Below, piece after piece: positions 1 through 9,346 of a stretch of 64,000 bases of DNA (positions within the stretch are counted from its first letter, which is position 1; each line of letters starts with the position of its first letter). Source of the DNA: Chionoecetes opilio (lineage: Eukaryota; Arthropoda; Malacostraca; Decapoda; Majidae). The notes beneath the pieces were generated by a model. It was given only the letters and a program-made list of their open reading frames with translations, was not told where the DNA came from and made no database searches. A program made the translations under genes and the position numbers. The stretch spans positions 858,186 through 922,185 of the forward strand of contig JACEEZ010019117.1 of assembly GCA_016584305.1 (NCBI GenBank), given 5' to 3'.

Positions 1-749
1 CTCACAACCATAGAGTAAGACAGGGATCACAAGCGACTTGAAGATCCGGATCTTTGTCCTCCTGCACAGGTACCGACAACGCCAAATACTCCCGCTGAGC
101 GAGTCCATAACACCGTAGGCTATGCCAATCCGTCGTAAGACTTCTTGACGTGACCCGCCGTCATTATGGACTGCGCTACCAAGGTATGTAAAACTTTCCA
201 AGATCTCAATGTCCTCGCCACACGCATAAACAGACTGTAATGCTTCATCTAGTAAGTCTCCAAACACCTGGACCTTGGTCTTGAGCCAGGAGACCTCAAG
301 TCCCAAAGGCTTTGCCTCCTCGTGCAGCGCCTCGAGAGCCATCACCAGGACCTCCAGGGACTCAGCAAAGATTACTGCATCATCGGCAAAAACAAGATCA
401 GTGATCTTGGTGTTGCCGACGGATGCTCCACAATCACTTTGATCTACAACCTTGTCCAATACCCAGTCCATACAAGCGTTGAAAAGTGATGGGGCAAGGA
501 CGCACCCTTGCCTCACTCCTGTATTCACAGGAAAGAAGCTGGATACACCTGCCCCACACTTCACAGCACTCGCAGTCCCAGAATACAGACCAGTTATCAA
601 ACCAATAGTCCTTGCAGGAATCCCTCGAAGTCGCAGAAGATCCCAGAGTGACTCACGATGCACTGAGTCAAACGCCTTCTTGAGATCAACATAGGCTGCA
701 AGCATCCCCTGTCGAAACTCACGTCGGCGTTCCACCAGGACACGAAGCG
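1..749 (-). mobile_element. RTE-like LINE fragment (RT palm to thumb region)
   Basis: The minus strand encodes reverse-transcriptase sequence nearly identical to the LINE copies at 16.8-28.5 kb, including the intact FADD catalytic motif and the GVRQGCVLAPSLF block. The element runs off the left window edge. Its 5' limit, at about 749, falls at the same point (cgcttcgtgtcctggtgg) where the array units at 18706, 20124 and 27365 begin. The coding frame is interrupted, so this is an inactive fragment. The RTE-type assignment rests on the short (TGAT)n tail seen in the array copies and on the general RT pattern; another LINE clade is possible. Confidence 0.85.
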
Positions 750-1036
750 TCCTGGTGGATCCTGGTGGTCCTAGGAGTATCCACTCTCACATTGTGGATA
801 CATAATACATACAGACTACATATAATTTTGAATAACCTTTCCTTCACCTTAAACTTGAAGCTTGTTCCTGATGTACTATTTTCTATCTCGTCAGGAAGTT
901 AATTTCAGGACTGGACGCCTCTGTAAGCAAGACTTGTGCACTTGATGTTCTATAATATGGAATTATGAGATTATCTGGCCTTCTCGTAACAAAATGCTGG
1001 TGTGGCATGCTGGAATCCACAGTTAAGGGAAAGTAC

Positions 1037-1534
1037 CGCCATATATTATAGATAGCCCGAGGCTATATGAACATTATAACCGAATTTCAAGTGAATCTTT
1101 TAAATATTCTTATTTTCATTTTTTTTCTCGTGATTTTGGGAGCTTTTTTAAGTCAGTTTACTCCATTATTTTTGCACCTATTATTTTGTCACTTGCATAC
1201 ATTATAACATTCCTAACAAAGTTAGTAAAACAAACATTTACAAAAACTTTTCATTTTGTCGCAAAAAGTTTTGTCGATTGTTGTCGATTGATGTCGATTT
1301 TCTTTCAATAACTTTGTTAGGAATGTTATTATAACGTGTGCAAGTGCTGACAAAAATCGGTGCAGAAATGATGGAGTAGATAGACTTCAAAAAACTTGCA
1401 AAAACACGAACAAAATCATAAAAATAAAAGTATTTAACCGATTAAGTTGAGATTCGGTTATGATGATCAGAGTACTATTATTCATAACATATATATAAAA
1501 ATCAAGACCCATGGGCTATTTATAAAATATGGCG
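1037..1534. mobile_element. Foldback / long-TIR MITE
   Basis: The segment folds on itself. Its ends are cgccatatattatagatagc and, inverted, cgccatattttataaatagc. The inner arms contain matching ataaccgaat, ctccat and gcac blocks and a near-perfect inner pair, taacattcctaacaaagtta (about 1204) and its complement (about 1309). There is no open frame. The arms are imperfect, as in an old non-autonomous element. No target-site duplication was recognised. The preceding 750-1036 holds no recognised feature. Confidence 0.6.
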
Positions 1535-1581
1535 AATCATCCAACTAACTGAAAATGTATTTAATTAATTATATACAAATA

Positions 1582-1632
1582 TGCTTTCTTTGAGCTTGAT
1601 TGCATCAGAAAGTTTCATTAAGTGATGTTCTA
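1582..1632 (+). repeat. Copy of the 87-bp tandem repeat seen at 2554-2720
   Basis: The block starting tctttgagcttgattgcatc recurs at 2554 and 2641, the latter two in tandem at 87-bp spacing. It flanks the (CA)n element on both sides, so that element may have inserted into, or been duplicated with, this repeat. Confidence 0.6.
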
Positions 1633-1643
1633 GATCACCATCT

Positions 1644-1683
1644 AATATACTATAGGAGTAGCCGTGTGTCTGTGTGTGTGTGT

Positions 1684-1768
<85 letters not shown>

Positions 1769-2467
1769 TGTTTTGGGTAGCCCAAACTGTAAATTCAATT
1801 TTGATGAGAGCAGGCTCAAAAAATCGAAAATTTATCGTAAGTGGTAAACGGCTTGGTCCCATGTCGATTGAATAATTTTGAAGGGGGGTTTTGGGCTAAA
1901 AACACTTTTCAGAGATTATATTACAGGAATGAACTCTGCTATAACGTCTTGCCGCATTTAACTAATTCCGTAGACTCATGTACTTACCGTTTGTGTGCGT
2001 GTGTGAGTGTGTGTGTGTGTGAGGTCCCTGTAATCCGGGAACTCTGTAGTGTAGTGGTTAGCACGCTCGGCTTACAACCGACAAGTCCCGGGTTCGATCC
2101 CCGGGCGGAGCGAAAGATAGATTGGGTGGTCTTTCTTAAATCCCTAGCCCCTGTCCCTGCCCCTGTGAATGGGTACCGGGTGCCAGCCGGGGGTTTGTAA
2201 CCCCCCCCCCCGGGGTGGTGGCTTCGGCCAACACTTATATGCAGCAGCGGTAGATCACTATGGCTCTGAGGCATTATCCTCTAAACAAAACAAACAAGAG
2301 AAAAACAAGAGAGTGTGTGTGTGTGTGTGGGTGTGTGCTTGCAGGACAGGCGTGGGGCTGGGGTAAGACAGGCGTGGGACTGGGGTGAGGCAGGCTACGG
2401 TGGTGGTAGGTGGTCTACCCCGAGGCACTTTGACCAGTGACCAACGACAGTAACAACACGATTGGAG
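1644..2467 (+). mobile_element. (CA)n-bearing mobile element, copy 1 (interrupted by a SINE)
   Basis: It is collinear with the inverted copy at 7181-7744. Shared parts in order are the aatatactataggagtagcc end, a first TG-rich block, a unique core (aattttgaaggggggttttg), a second TG-rich block, a 21-bp G-rich minisatellite (two units here) and an end at gattggag. The first microsatellite is about 100 bp of pure TG (1670-1767). A tRNA-derived SINE sits in the second TG block. No protein is encoded; the Thr-His and Val-Cys frames are translated microsatellite. Confidence 0.75.
2022..2312 (+). mobile_element. tRNA-Val-derived SINE
   Basis: A tRNA-like head lies at about 2038-2112, with box A (tagtgtagtggttagcacgc), an anticodon loop cttacaa (anticodon UAC, Val) and box B ggttcgatccc. 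It is followed by an unrelated body and an A-rich tail (aaacaaaacaaacaag). The acceptor-stem halves do not pair well, which argues against a working tRNA gene. It is flanked on both sides by GT repeat, the target of insertion. Boxes A and B would be its internal RNA polymerase III promoter. Confidence 0.8.
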
Positions 2468-2553
2468 TTTGCAATCACATGTTGTCTAATATATACTACT
2501 ACTACAAACATCAATACATGGGTCCGAAGCCCACAAGCACTTGTAAGCTACTA

Positions 2554-2724
2554 TAAGTCTTTGAGCTTGATTGCCATCAAAAAGTTGTATTAAGTGATGT
2601 TCCCGAAACAGTGGTGTTGTATGTTCATAACGACTAATATAAGTCTTTGAGCTTGATTGCATCAGAAAGTTTCATTAAGTGAGGTTCTCGAAACAGTTGT
2701 ATGTTCATAATGACTACTGTAAGG
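2554..2724 (+). repeat. 87-bp tandem duplication
   Basis: Two units start at 2554 and 2641 with aagtctttgagcttgattgc and end near gttgtatgttcataa. They differ by small indels. They are non-coding. Confidence 0.7.
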
Positions 2725-2739
2725 CATAATTCTCAACAA

Positions 2740-2885
2740 CTGTTTTTGTACAAAGAATAAACTATCTTGAATAGATACATTTTAAATGCCCCACCCCAAA
2801 TTTCTGCTCCGTACAATAAGTATGGAAAAACTAATGCAAAGTAAAGTTTTTTAAAGATTCAATATCCATGTGATCTCTGCTTCTA
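2740..2885 (-). mobile_element. Fragment of a third LINE family (RT C-terminal region)
   Basis: Read on the minus strand, a short frame gives LYFALVFPYLLYGAEIWGG, the pattern of the RT thumb region of CR1/Jockey-type LINEs (...P.L.YG...WG...). A frameshift follows. A related fragment lies at 6470-6705. Between 2886 and 3458 no gene was seen, only a GGT-rich patch at about 3150-3178. Confidence 0.5.
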
Positions 2886-3459
2886 TAGGGCTATATTCAA
2901 TATTTATTTTACGATCCGTTGCACCGGGCGGCAACAGTCAAGAATCATTTGTAAACACTCGACCCATTGCGTTGTCCATGCGTTGTCTTCTGTCCTTATT
3001 CCATCATATTTCTTCCCAGACCATTACAGGTGAGTTTTCAACATAACCGAGAGTGACATACATACTCTGTGAATGAACACGTGTCGTGTCATATTCAAGG
3101 TAAAATTAGGTGCAGGAGGCCTTATATTGTTGTGATAAGTGGTGACGAGGGCGGGCGGCGGTGGTGGTGGTGGTCAGCCATATTGTCTAGTGGCGACTGG
3201 TTCAAATGTACTCACAAGCATCACTGAGGTCCTTTTTTTTCTTCGTCAACGCCTCAGACAAGTGGCGAACACTAACAAAGCTATTATTTTAATGGTAGAA
3301 ATAATAATACTGATGCCGCCTTCGACTCGCTTGTGTTGGTACGTATGCATAGGTCTCCACTGGCCTGGCAGTTAAAAACAATTATTGACTATCCCACCCG
3401 TCAAATTACGACTGTCGGCAATATCCACCAGCCGGGACTCGACGAGCATTCTTGCATAT

Positions 3460-6095
3460 TTACATCACAAAGGACTGGCCAAGAGACAACAAAAAGAGGT
3501 AGCACAAAGCCCGCTTAGTTGCCAGTCCCAATAAATAAAACAGTAGGAGAATAAAAAAAAAGGGGGTGAGGCCAATTTTGTTCGGGAGGTGTCTTGTCAC
3601 TCTTCTCTTGAAACGATTTAAGACGTAAGAAGGTGGAAAAATAGAAACAGGAAGAGAGTTCCAGAGTTTACCAGTGAAAGGGATGAAAAAGAAAAGATAT
3701 GATTATAGATTAACTTATTATAGTTATAGATTATAGATTATAGATTAAGAGGATAGATTAACTCTTGCATTAGGAAGATGGACATAATAGGGATGAGAAT
3801 GAGTAGAAAGTCTTGTGTAGCGAGGCCGCGGGAGTGGGGGAGCCATGCAGTTAGCAAGTTCAGAAGAGCAGTGAGCATGAAAATAATGGTAGAAGATAGC
3901 AGGAGAAGCAACATTGCAGCGGTGATTTAAATATTGGAGACAGTCAGTCAGAGGAGGGGAGTTGATGAGACGAAAAGCTTTTGACTCAACCCTGTTTAGG
4001 AGAGCTGTATGAGTGGATTTTTAGTAAAGGCTAGTCCAAGAATGTTCATTGTAGAAGAAGGAGATAGTTGAGTGTCATTAAGGAAGAGGGGGTACTAGTC
4101 TTGTAGGTTTTGTCGAGTAGATAGGTGAATATATTGGGTTTTTGAGGCATTGAACAAAACAAGGTTTGCTTTGCCCCAGTCAGAATTATAGAAAGAGCAG
4201 AAGTTAGGCGCTCAGTGGCATCTCTCCGTGAATCACTTAGTTCCTGTTAAAGTTGGACGTCTAATAAACGAAGTTGAAAAATGCAGGGTAGAATCATCAG
4301 CGTAGGAATGAATAGGGCTTTGAGTTAGACTTAGAAGATCATTAATGAATAATATAAAGAGAGTGGGTGATAGAACAGAACCCTGGGGAACACCACTATT
4401 GAAGATTTAGGAGAAGAACAATGTCCGTCTACAGTAGCTGCAATAGAACGGTTTGAAAGGAAACTTAAGATGAAGGTACAGAGAGAAGGATAGAAACCGA
4501 ATGAGGGTAGTTTGGAAATTAAAAATTTGTGCCAGACTCTATCAAAAGCTTTTGATGTGTCAAGGGCAACAGCAAAAGTTTCACCAAAACCCCTAAAGGA
4601 GGATGACCAAGATTCAGTTAGGAAAGCTAGAAGATCGCCAGTAGATCGCCCTTTACGGAAACCGTACTGACGATCAGATAGAAGATTGTGAGCAGATAGA
4701 TGCTTAAGAATCTTCTTATTAAGTATAGATTAAAAAGCTTTAGAGAGGCAGGAAGTCAAAGCTATAGGACGGTAGTTTGAAGGATTAGAACGGTCACCCT
4801 TCTTAGGAACAGGTTGGATGTGAGCAAACTTCCAGCAAGAAGAAAAGGTGGAAGTAGATAGACAAAGACGGAAAAGTTTGACCAGGCAGGGTGCAAGCAC
4901 AAAAGCATAGTTTTTGAGAAGAATAGGAGGGACTCCGTCAGGTCCGTAAGCCTTCCGAGGATCTAAGCCAGAAGGGCAAAGAAATCATCATTACGAAGGA
5001 TCTTAATAACAGCCATTATATAGTCAGAGGATGGAGGAGAAGGAGGAAGAAGTCCTTCATCAACCAGAGTGGAATTTTCAGCAAAGGTTTGAGCGAAGAG
5101 TTCAGCTTTAGAAATAGATGAGACAGCTGTGGAGCCATTTGGGTGAAGCATAGGAGGGAAAGATGAAGAAGAAAAATTGTTAGAGATATTATTAGCTAGA
5201 TGGCAGAAGTCACGAGAGGAATTCGATTAAGAAAGATTTTGACATTTACTATGAATGGAGGAGCTTTTGGTATGTTGAAGTAAAGATTTGGCATGATTAC
5301 GGGCAGAAATATAAAGGGCATGAGTTTCAGGAGATGGATGAGCCGCCTCTCTATCTTGGACAGCATGAGAACAAGCAGAGTTAAACCAAGATTGACGAGG
5401 ACGGGCTTTAGGATTAGAGAAATTGTGTGGAATATACGCCTCCATGCCAGAGACTATGACCTCAGTTATGCGCTCTGCACAAAGAGATGGATCTCTGACA
5501 TGGAAGCAGTAATCATTCCATGGAAAATCAGAGTAGAACTGCCTAAGGTCTTCCCACTTAGCTGAGTTGAAATGCCAGAAGCACCTCCGCTTAGGTGGGT
5601 CCCGAGGCGGCACCGGAGCGTTAGGACAGGCTACATAAATTAGATTGTGATCGGAGGAACCCAACGGAGAGACTAGTTTCACAGAGTAAGCAGAAGGGTT
5701 AGGATTTAGTTAGGTTTAGTTAGGAAAAGATCAAGAATGTTGAACGTGTCACCAAGGCAGTCAGGAATACGGGTAGGGTGCTGCACTAGCTGCTCTAGGT
5801 CTTGGAGGATAGGAAAGCTGTAGGCTTGTTCACCAGGCTGGTCAGTGAAAGTAGATGATAGCCAATGCTGGTGGTGAACATTGAAATCCCAAAGAATGGA
5901 CATTTCTGCTAAAGGAAAATGATATGAGATGTGCTCCACTTTTGATGTTAAATAGTCGAAGAATTTAACATAGTCCGAGGAGTTACGTGAGAGATATACA
6001 GCACAGATAAATTTAGTAAGAGAGTGACATTGAAGTCGAAGCCAGATGGTATAGAATTCGGAAGATTCAAGACCGTGGGCATATAGCCCATACAC
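3460..6095 (-). mobile_element. CR1/Jockey-like LINE, copy A (endonuclease plus RT, disabled)
   Basis: This is the longest copy of the family in the window. On the minus strand, from 6095 down, come an AP-endonuclease domain (the [11 protein letters not shown] block corresponds to the GDFN motif region, and a SSDHN motif lies near 5650), a linker, then RT sequence with DPR.AHGPDGVP and YRPIAL-type blocks, and a 3' end marked by the conserved ...cagtcctttgtgatgt end near 3460. Many stops and frameshifts break the ORF, so it cannot be active. It is roughly 90% similar by eye to copy B at 41.1-43.4 kb. A hAT MITE lies just beyond its 5' end. Confidence 0.85.
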
Positions 6096-6104
6096 TAACT
6101 ACAT

Positions 6105-6469
6105 CAGGGGTGGGGAACGTCCGGCCCGCGGGCCGTATAAGGCCCGCAAAACCATTTGGTCAGGCCCTGCCAAGGCAACCACAGACGAGACTCGAAATCC
6201 AATAAATCTAGGAGCTTTTTTTTTCATACGAACATAAATTGTTATTAAGTGCATGCATACTACTTATAACGTAAATTTTAAGGGACAAGCACGTCCATTA
6301 CGGGACGGATAGGACAAATAGATGACGGGACAGATACGTATAATTCACGTATGGTTCTCGTCGGCCAAAAAAAGCAGGCTAATTTTTAAGTTGATAGTTT
6401 TGCATGGCCCGCGAATGATGTCATGAATATCCAAATGGCCCTTGGTAGTAAAATGGTTCCCCATCCCTG
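6105..6469. mobile_element. hAT-type MITE
   Basis: It begins caggggtggggaacgtccgg and ends ggttccccatccctg, an imperfect terminal inverted pair of the hAT/Charlie type (CAGGGGTGGG). The subterminal part carries cggcccgcgggccg. Flanking octamers aactacat and cactacac share six central bases, consistent with an eroded 8-bp target duplication. No coding capacity. Confidence 0.75.
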
Positions 6470-6705
6470 CACTACACCAATCAATTTAGAAATTTTAATT
6501 TTGAGAACATTTATATGTTAATTCAAATTTAATTTGCCGTCAAAAACAATTCCTAAAAATATTGCATCATCTACTCACTTTAATGTTGTATTATCCATAA
6601 TAATATTGATGTCATAGGGTAACTTTATGAAAGAATGTAAAATCATATAAAGAGTTTTGTTGTTATTTAATGTTAACCTATTACTCTTAATCCAGTATGA
6701 TACAT
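6470..6705 (-). mobile_element. Fragment of the third LINE family (RT end)
   Basis: Minus-strand translation gives [15 protein letters not shown] and, after a stop, FLGIVFDGKLNLN. This is the classic N...L..N..KT..M.F / LG...D..L pattern of the CR1/Jockey RT domain. It is broken by stop codons. It probably belongs to the same family as the fragment at 2740-2885. Confidence 0.6.
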
Positions 6706-6709
6706 TTAC

Positions 6710-6893
<184 letters not shown>

Positions 6894-6905
6894 TATCTTA
6901 TTAAA

Positions 6906-7364
6906 TTTTTTCACATCACAAAAGACTGGCTAGGAGCAAAACAAAAAGGAGTAACAAAAAGCCTGCTTTGTTGCCAGTCTCTATAAATATGACAGTAAGA
7001 TAATGAAATTTGGGGGTGGGCCAATATAGTTCGGGAGGTGTCTTGTCAGTCCTCTCTTGAAAATATGTAAGTCGTAGAAAAGTGGAAAAATAGAAACAGG
7101 AAGAGAGTTCCAGAGTTTACCAGTGAAAGGGAAAAAAGAGTGAAGATAGTGAGTGGTTAACTCTTGCATTAGGGAGATACAAGTGCCTCCAATCGTGTTG
7201 TTGCTGTCGTTGGTCACTGGTCAAAGTGCCTCGGGGTAGACCACCTACCACCACCGTAGCCTGCCTCACCCCAGCCCAACGCCTGTCTCACCCCAGCCCC
7301 ACGCCTGTCTCACCCCAGCCCCACGCCTGTCTCACCCCAGCCCCACGCCTGTCCTGCAAGCACA

Positions 7365-7453
<89 letters not shown>

Positions 7454-7817
7454 TCACACCCGCACACAAACGGTAAGTCCATGAGTCGACGGAATTAGTG
7501 AAATGCGGCAAGACGTTACCGCATAGTTCATTCCTGTAATCTAATCTCTGAAAAGTGTTTTTAGCCCAAAACCCCCCTTCAAAATTATTCAATCGACATG
7601 GGACCAAGCCGTTTACCATCTACGATTTATTTGCGATTTTGTGAGCCTACTCTCATCAAAATTGAATTTACAGTTTCGGCTACCCAAAACAGACAGACAC
7701 ACAAAAACAGACAGACAGACACAGGGCTACTCCTATAGTATATTAGATACATAATAGGGATGAAAATGAGTAGAAAGTCTTGTTCGGCGATTCCGAGGGA
7801 GGGGGGGAGGCATGCAG
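6906..7817 (-). mobile_element. CR1/Jockey-like LINE, copy D (3' end), split by an insertion
   Basis: 6906-7180 and 7745-7817 are contiguous in copies A and B, where the sequence reads cattaggaagatggacataataggg. Here the stretch is split by the 564-bp (CA)n element, with agatac duplicated on both sides (7175-7180 and 7745-7750). The LINE continues at 12662 after the hAT insertion. Confidence 0.85.
7181..7744 (-). mobile_element. (CA)n-bearing mobile element, copy 2
   Basis: This is the inverted counterpart of 1644-2467 without the SINE. It contains four tandem ~21-bp units (acgcctgtctcaccccagccc, about 7262-7350), about 75 bp of CA repeat (7366-7440), the unique core and a CAGA-rich end. The 6-bp duplication agatac and the empty-site sequence in other LINE copies show that it inserted as a unit. 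The element class is unknown: there is no clear TIR, and the poly-purine end is not diagnostic. Confidence 0.75.
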
Positions 7818-7833
7818 ACTACATGCCTCCCCC

Positions 7834-8404
7834 TTTTGACCTCGACCGACAAGGCAGCTGCATGTCCGTGTCAGGTTCCTTATCTTTCCTTCTCCCTAGT
7901 GTAATGTAAGGTGTCACGCAAAGGCGCCACGCGCTAATCCTTAAACCACACCTATTTCCCTCATTTTCCTATTCAATCATTCAACTGTCATTGGCTACAA
8001 CTTTTCCTCCTCCCATTTATATTTTAGTGATTGGCTATAGGAATTTCAACTCCTCCTTCCTTTCATCTCATTTGTTACTCTGTGTCCTTTTTTCTAAAAG
8101 TCACGCCCCCATGACCGGGGTTTTGATCGTGACCCACTGACCTCAGGAGAATGAGTCAGGATCCAATTTTACTCGACACTGGTCATTTCAGTGTCCTTTG
8201 TACATCCTTGTATATATCTTAGTTCAATATACTACTAAAAAAGGGAGTGACGTGTTACGTGTATACCTGGACCCTATATAATATTATATAGAGAGAGTGA
8301 GTGAAGAACAATTCGACATCAACTTCAAGTTCCTGAGCGGGCTCACCATCACTACAAACATACTTCTGCATCCAGAACAACGAACGGTAAGACGTGTACT
8401 AAGA
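7834..8404 (+). other. Unassigned hAT 5' region with putative promoter and leader exon
   Basis: No long ORF. A TATA-like run ctatataatattatatagag lies at 8274-8293. About 95 bp downstream a splice-donor-like aacg|gtaagac occurs at 8387, and a polypyrimidine-flanked acceptor tatcag ends at 9316, 30 bp before the transposase ATG at 9347. This fits a spliced 5' leader whose intron received the Merlin element. The upstream half could alternatively be part of an LTR; I cannot decide. Confidence 0.35.
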
Positions 8405-8412
8405 ATCACGGG

Positions 8413-9200
8413 TGCTACTTTAGTATGCGTTCTACGCATTTAGCGCAGTCTACGGGGGTGTGGGGTGTGATCTACCCCTACACTGGTCCACAGGTCCCCT
8501 ACCCCTGCATCTGAAGGGATCAGTTACTGGTCCACAGGTCATAGGTCAGGTAGGTAACAGCGAATCGATTGGCCTTAGGTATTTGGCCTCAAGCAAGGCT
8601 CTGATTGCCGTTATTTTCATGTGGAACGGCGCTGCAGAAATACTCTGATTCCCATCATTCAGCGGGAATGTGAAGCCGGTTCAGTGATTCACTCTGATGA
8701 ATGGCTTGCATATGAAAACTTAAATAATCTGGGTTATCGCCATAGTACAGTGAATCACCAAGAAAATTACGTGGATCCAGTAACAGGAGCAAACACTCAT
8801 GGCATAGAACGATCGTGGTTGGATGCCAAAACACGTATTTTAAAGAACATGAGAGGTGTTAGCAAGGAACTGTTTCGGTCACACCTTAATCATTTTTGCT
8901 GGCAAGTGCTCAGAAAAGATAAACCTGATTTGTCTATAGCATTTCTAACGACATTCGTAATGTATACCGCTAATTATTTATACATGATATACTATTGTAT
9001 TAAAATTAGCAATGTGATGTTATTGTTCATTAATAAATTGATTAATAAATAATAAAAAAAATATTCTCCCATACAAATAATCCATTAAACCAACAGTATA
9101 GCGTGGTAGCGCGGTAGACCTCATACTAAAGTAGACGCAGCCGGTAGACCGCATACTAAGGTAGAAACAGAACGGTAGAACGCATACTAAAGTAGTACAT
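8413..9200 (+). mobile_element. Merlin-type DNA transposon remnant
   Basis: The ends carry the inverted pair gctacttta(gtatgcgttctac) at 8414 and its complement at about 9164-9196. The right end has three iterations of a ggtaga-ccgcatacta motif. Flanks share atcacgg (8405-8411 and 9201-9207), consistent with a target duplication of the 8-9 bp known for Merlin. It encodes the C-terminal half of an ISXO2-like transposase; the 5' half was lost, so it is non-autonomous. Confidence 0.65.
8621..9052 (+). pseudogene. ISXO2-like (Merlin) transposase, C-terminal half
   Basis: The 143-residue frame has IHSDEWLAYENL, holding the second catalytic Asp, and GIERSWLDAKTR, holding the probable catalytic Glu of the DDE/ISXO2-like domain, followed by FRSHLNHFCW. 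Full-length family members are roughly twice this long. The first Asp and the N-terminal DNA-binding part are absent. The first residues before LIPIIQRE belong to an already open frame, so the annotated Met is not a true start. Confidence 0.75.
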
Positions 9201-9346
9201 ATCACGGTACTTGTATACCCACGCCCTCACATATAATGTATGATTCCACTATAAATAATACAATTGATTAGTGATAATTAATAATTATTGATGTTTTTTA
9301 TGTTTTTCTTTATCAGGATAAGGCAGTGAGGCTGCAGTGAGGCACA

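Noticed and set aside
1565..1875. Thr-His and Val-Cys repeat frames
   Set aside because: They are translated (CA)n/(TG)n microsatellite, open only because the repeat lacks stops.
2038..2112. Functional tRNA-Val gene
   Set aside because: Boxes A and B are good, but the acceptor stem does not pair and an unrelated SINE body and A-rich tail follow.
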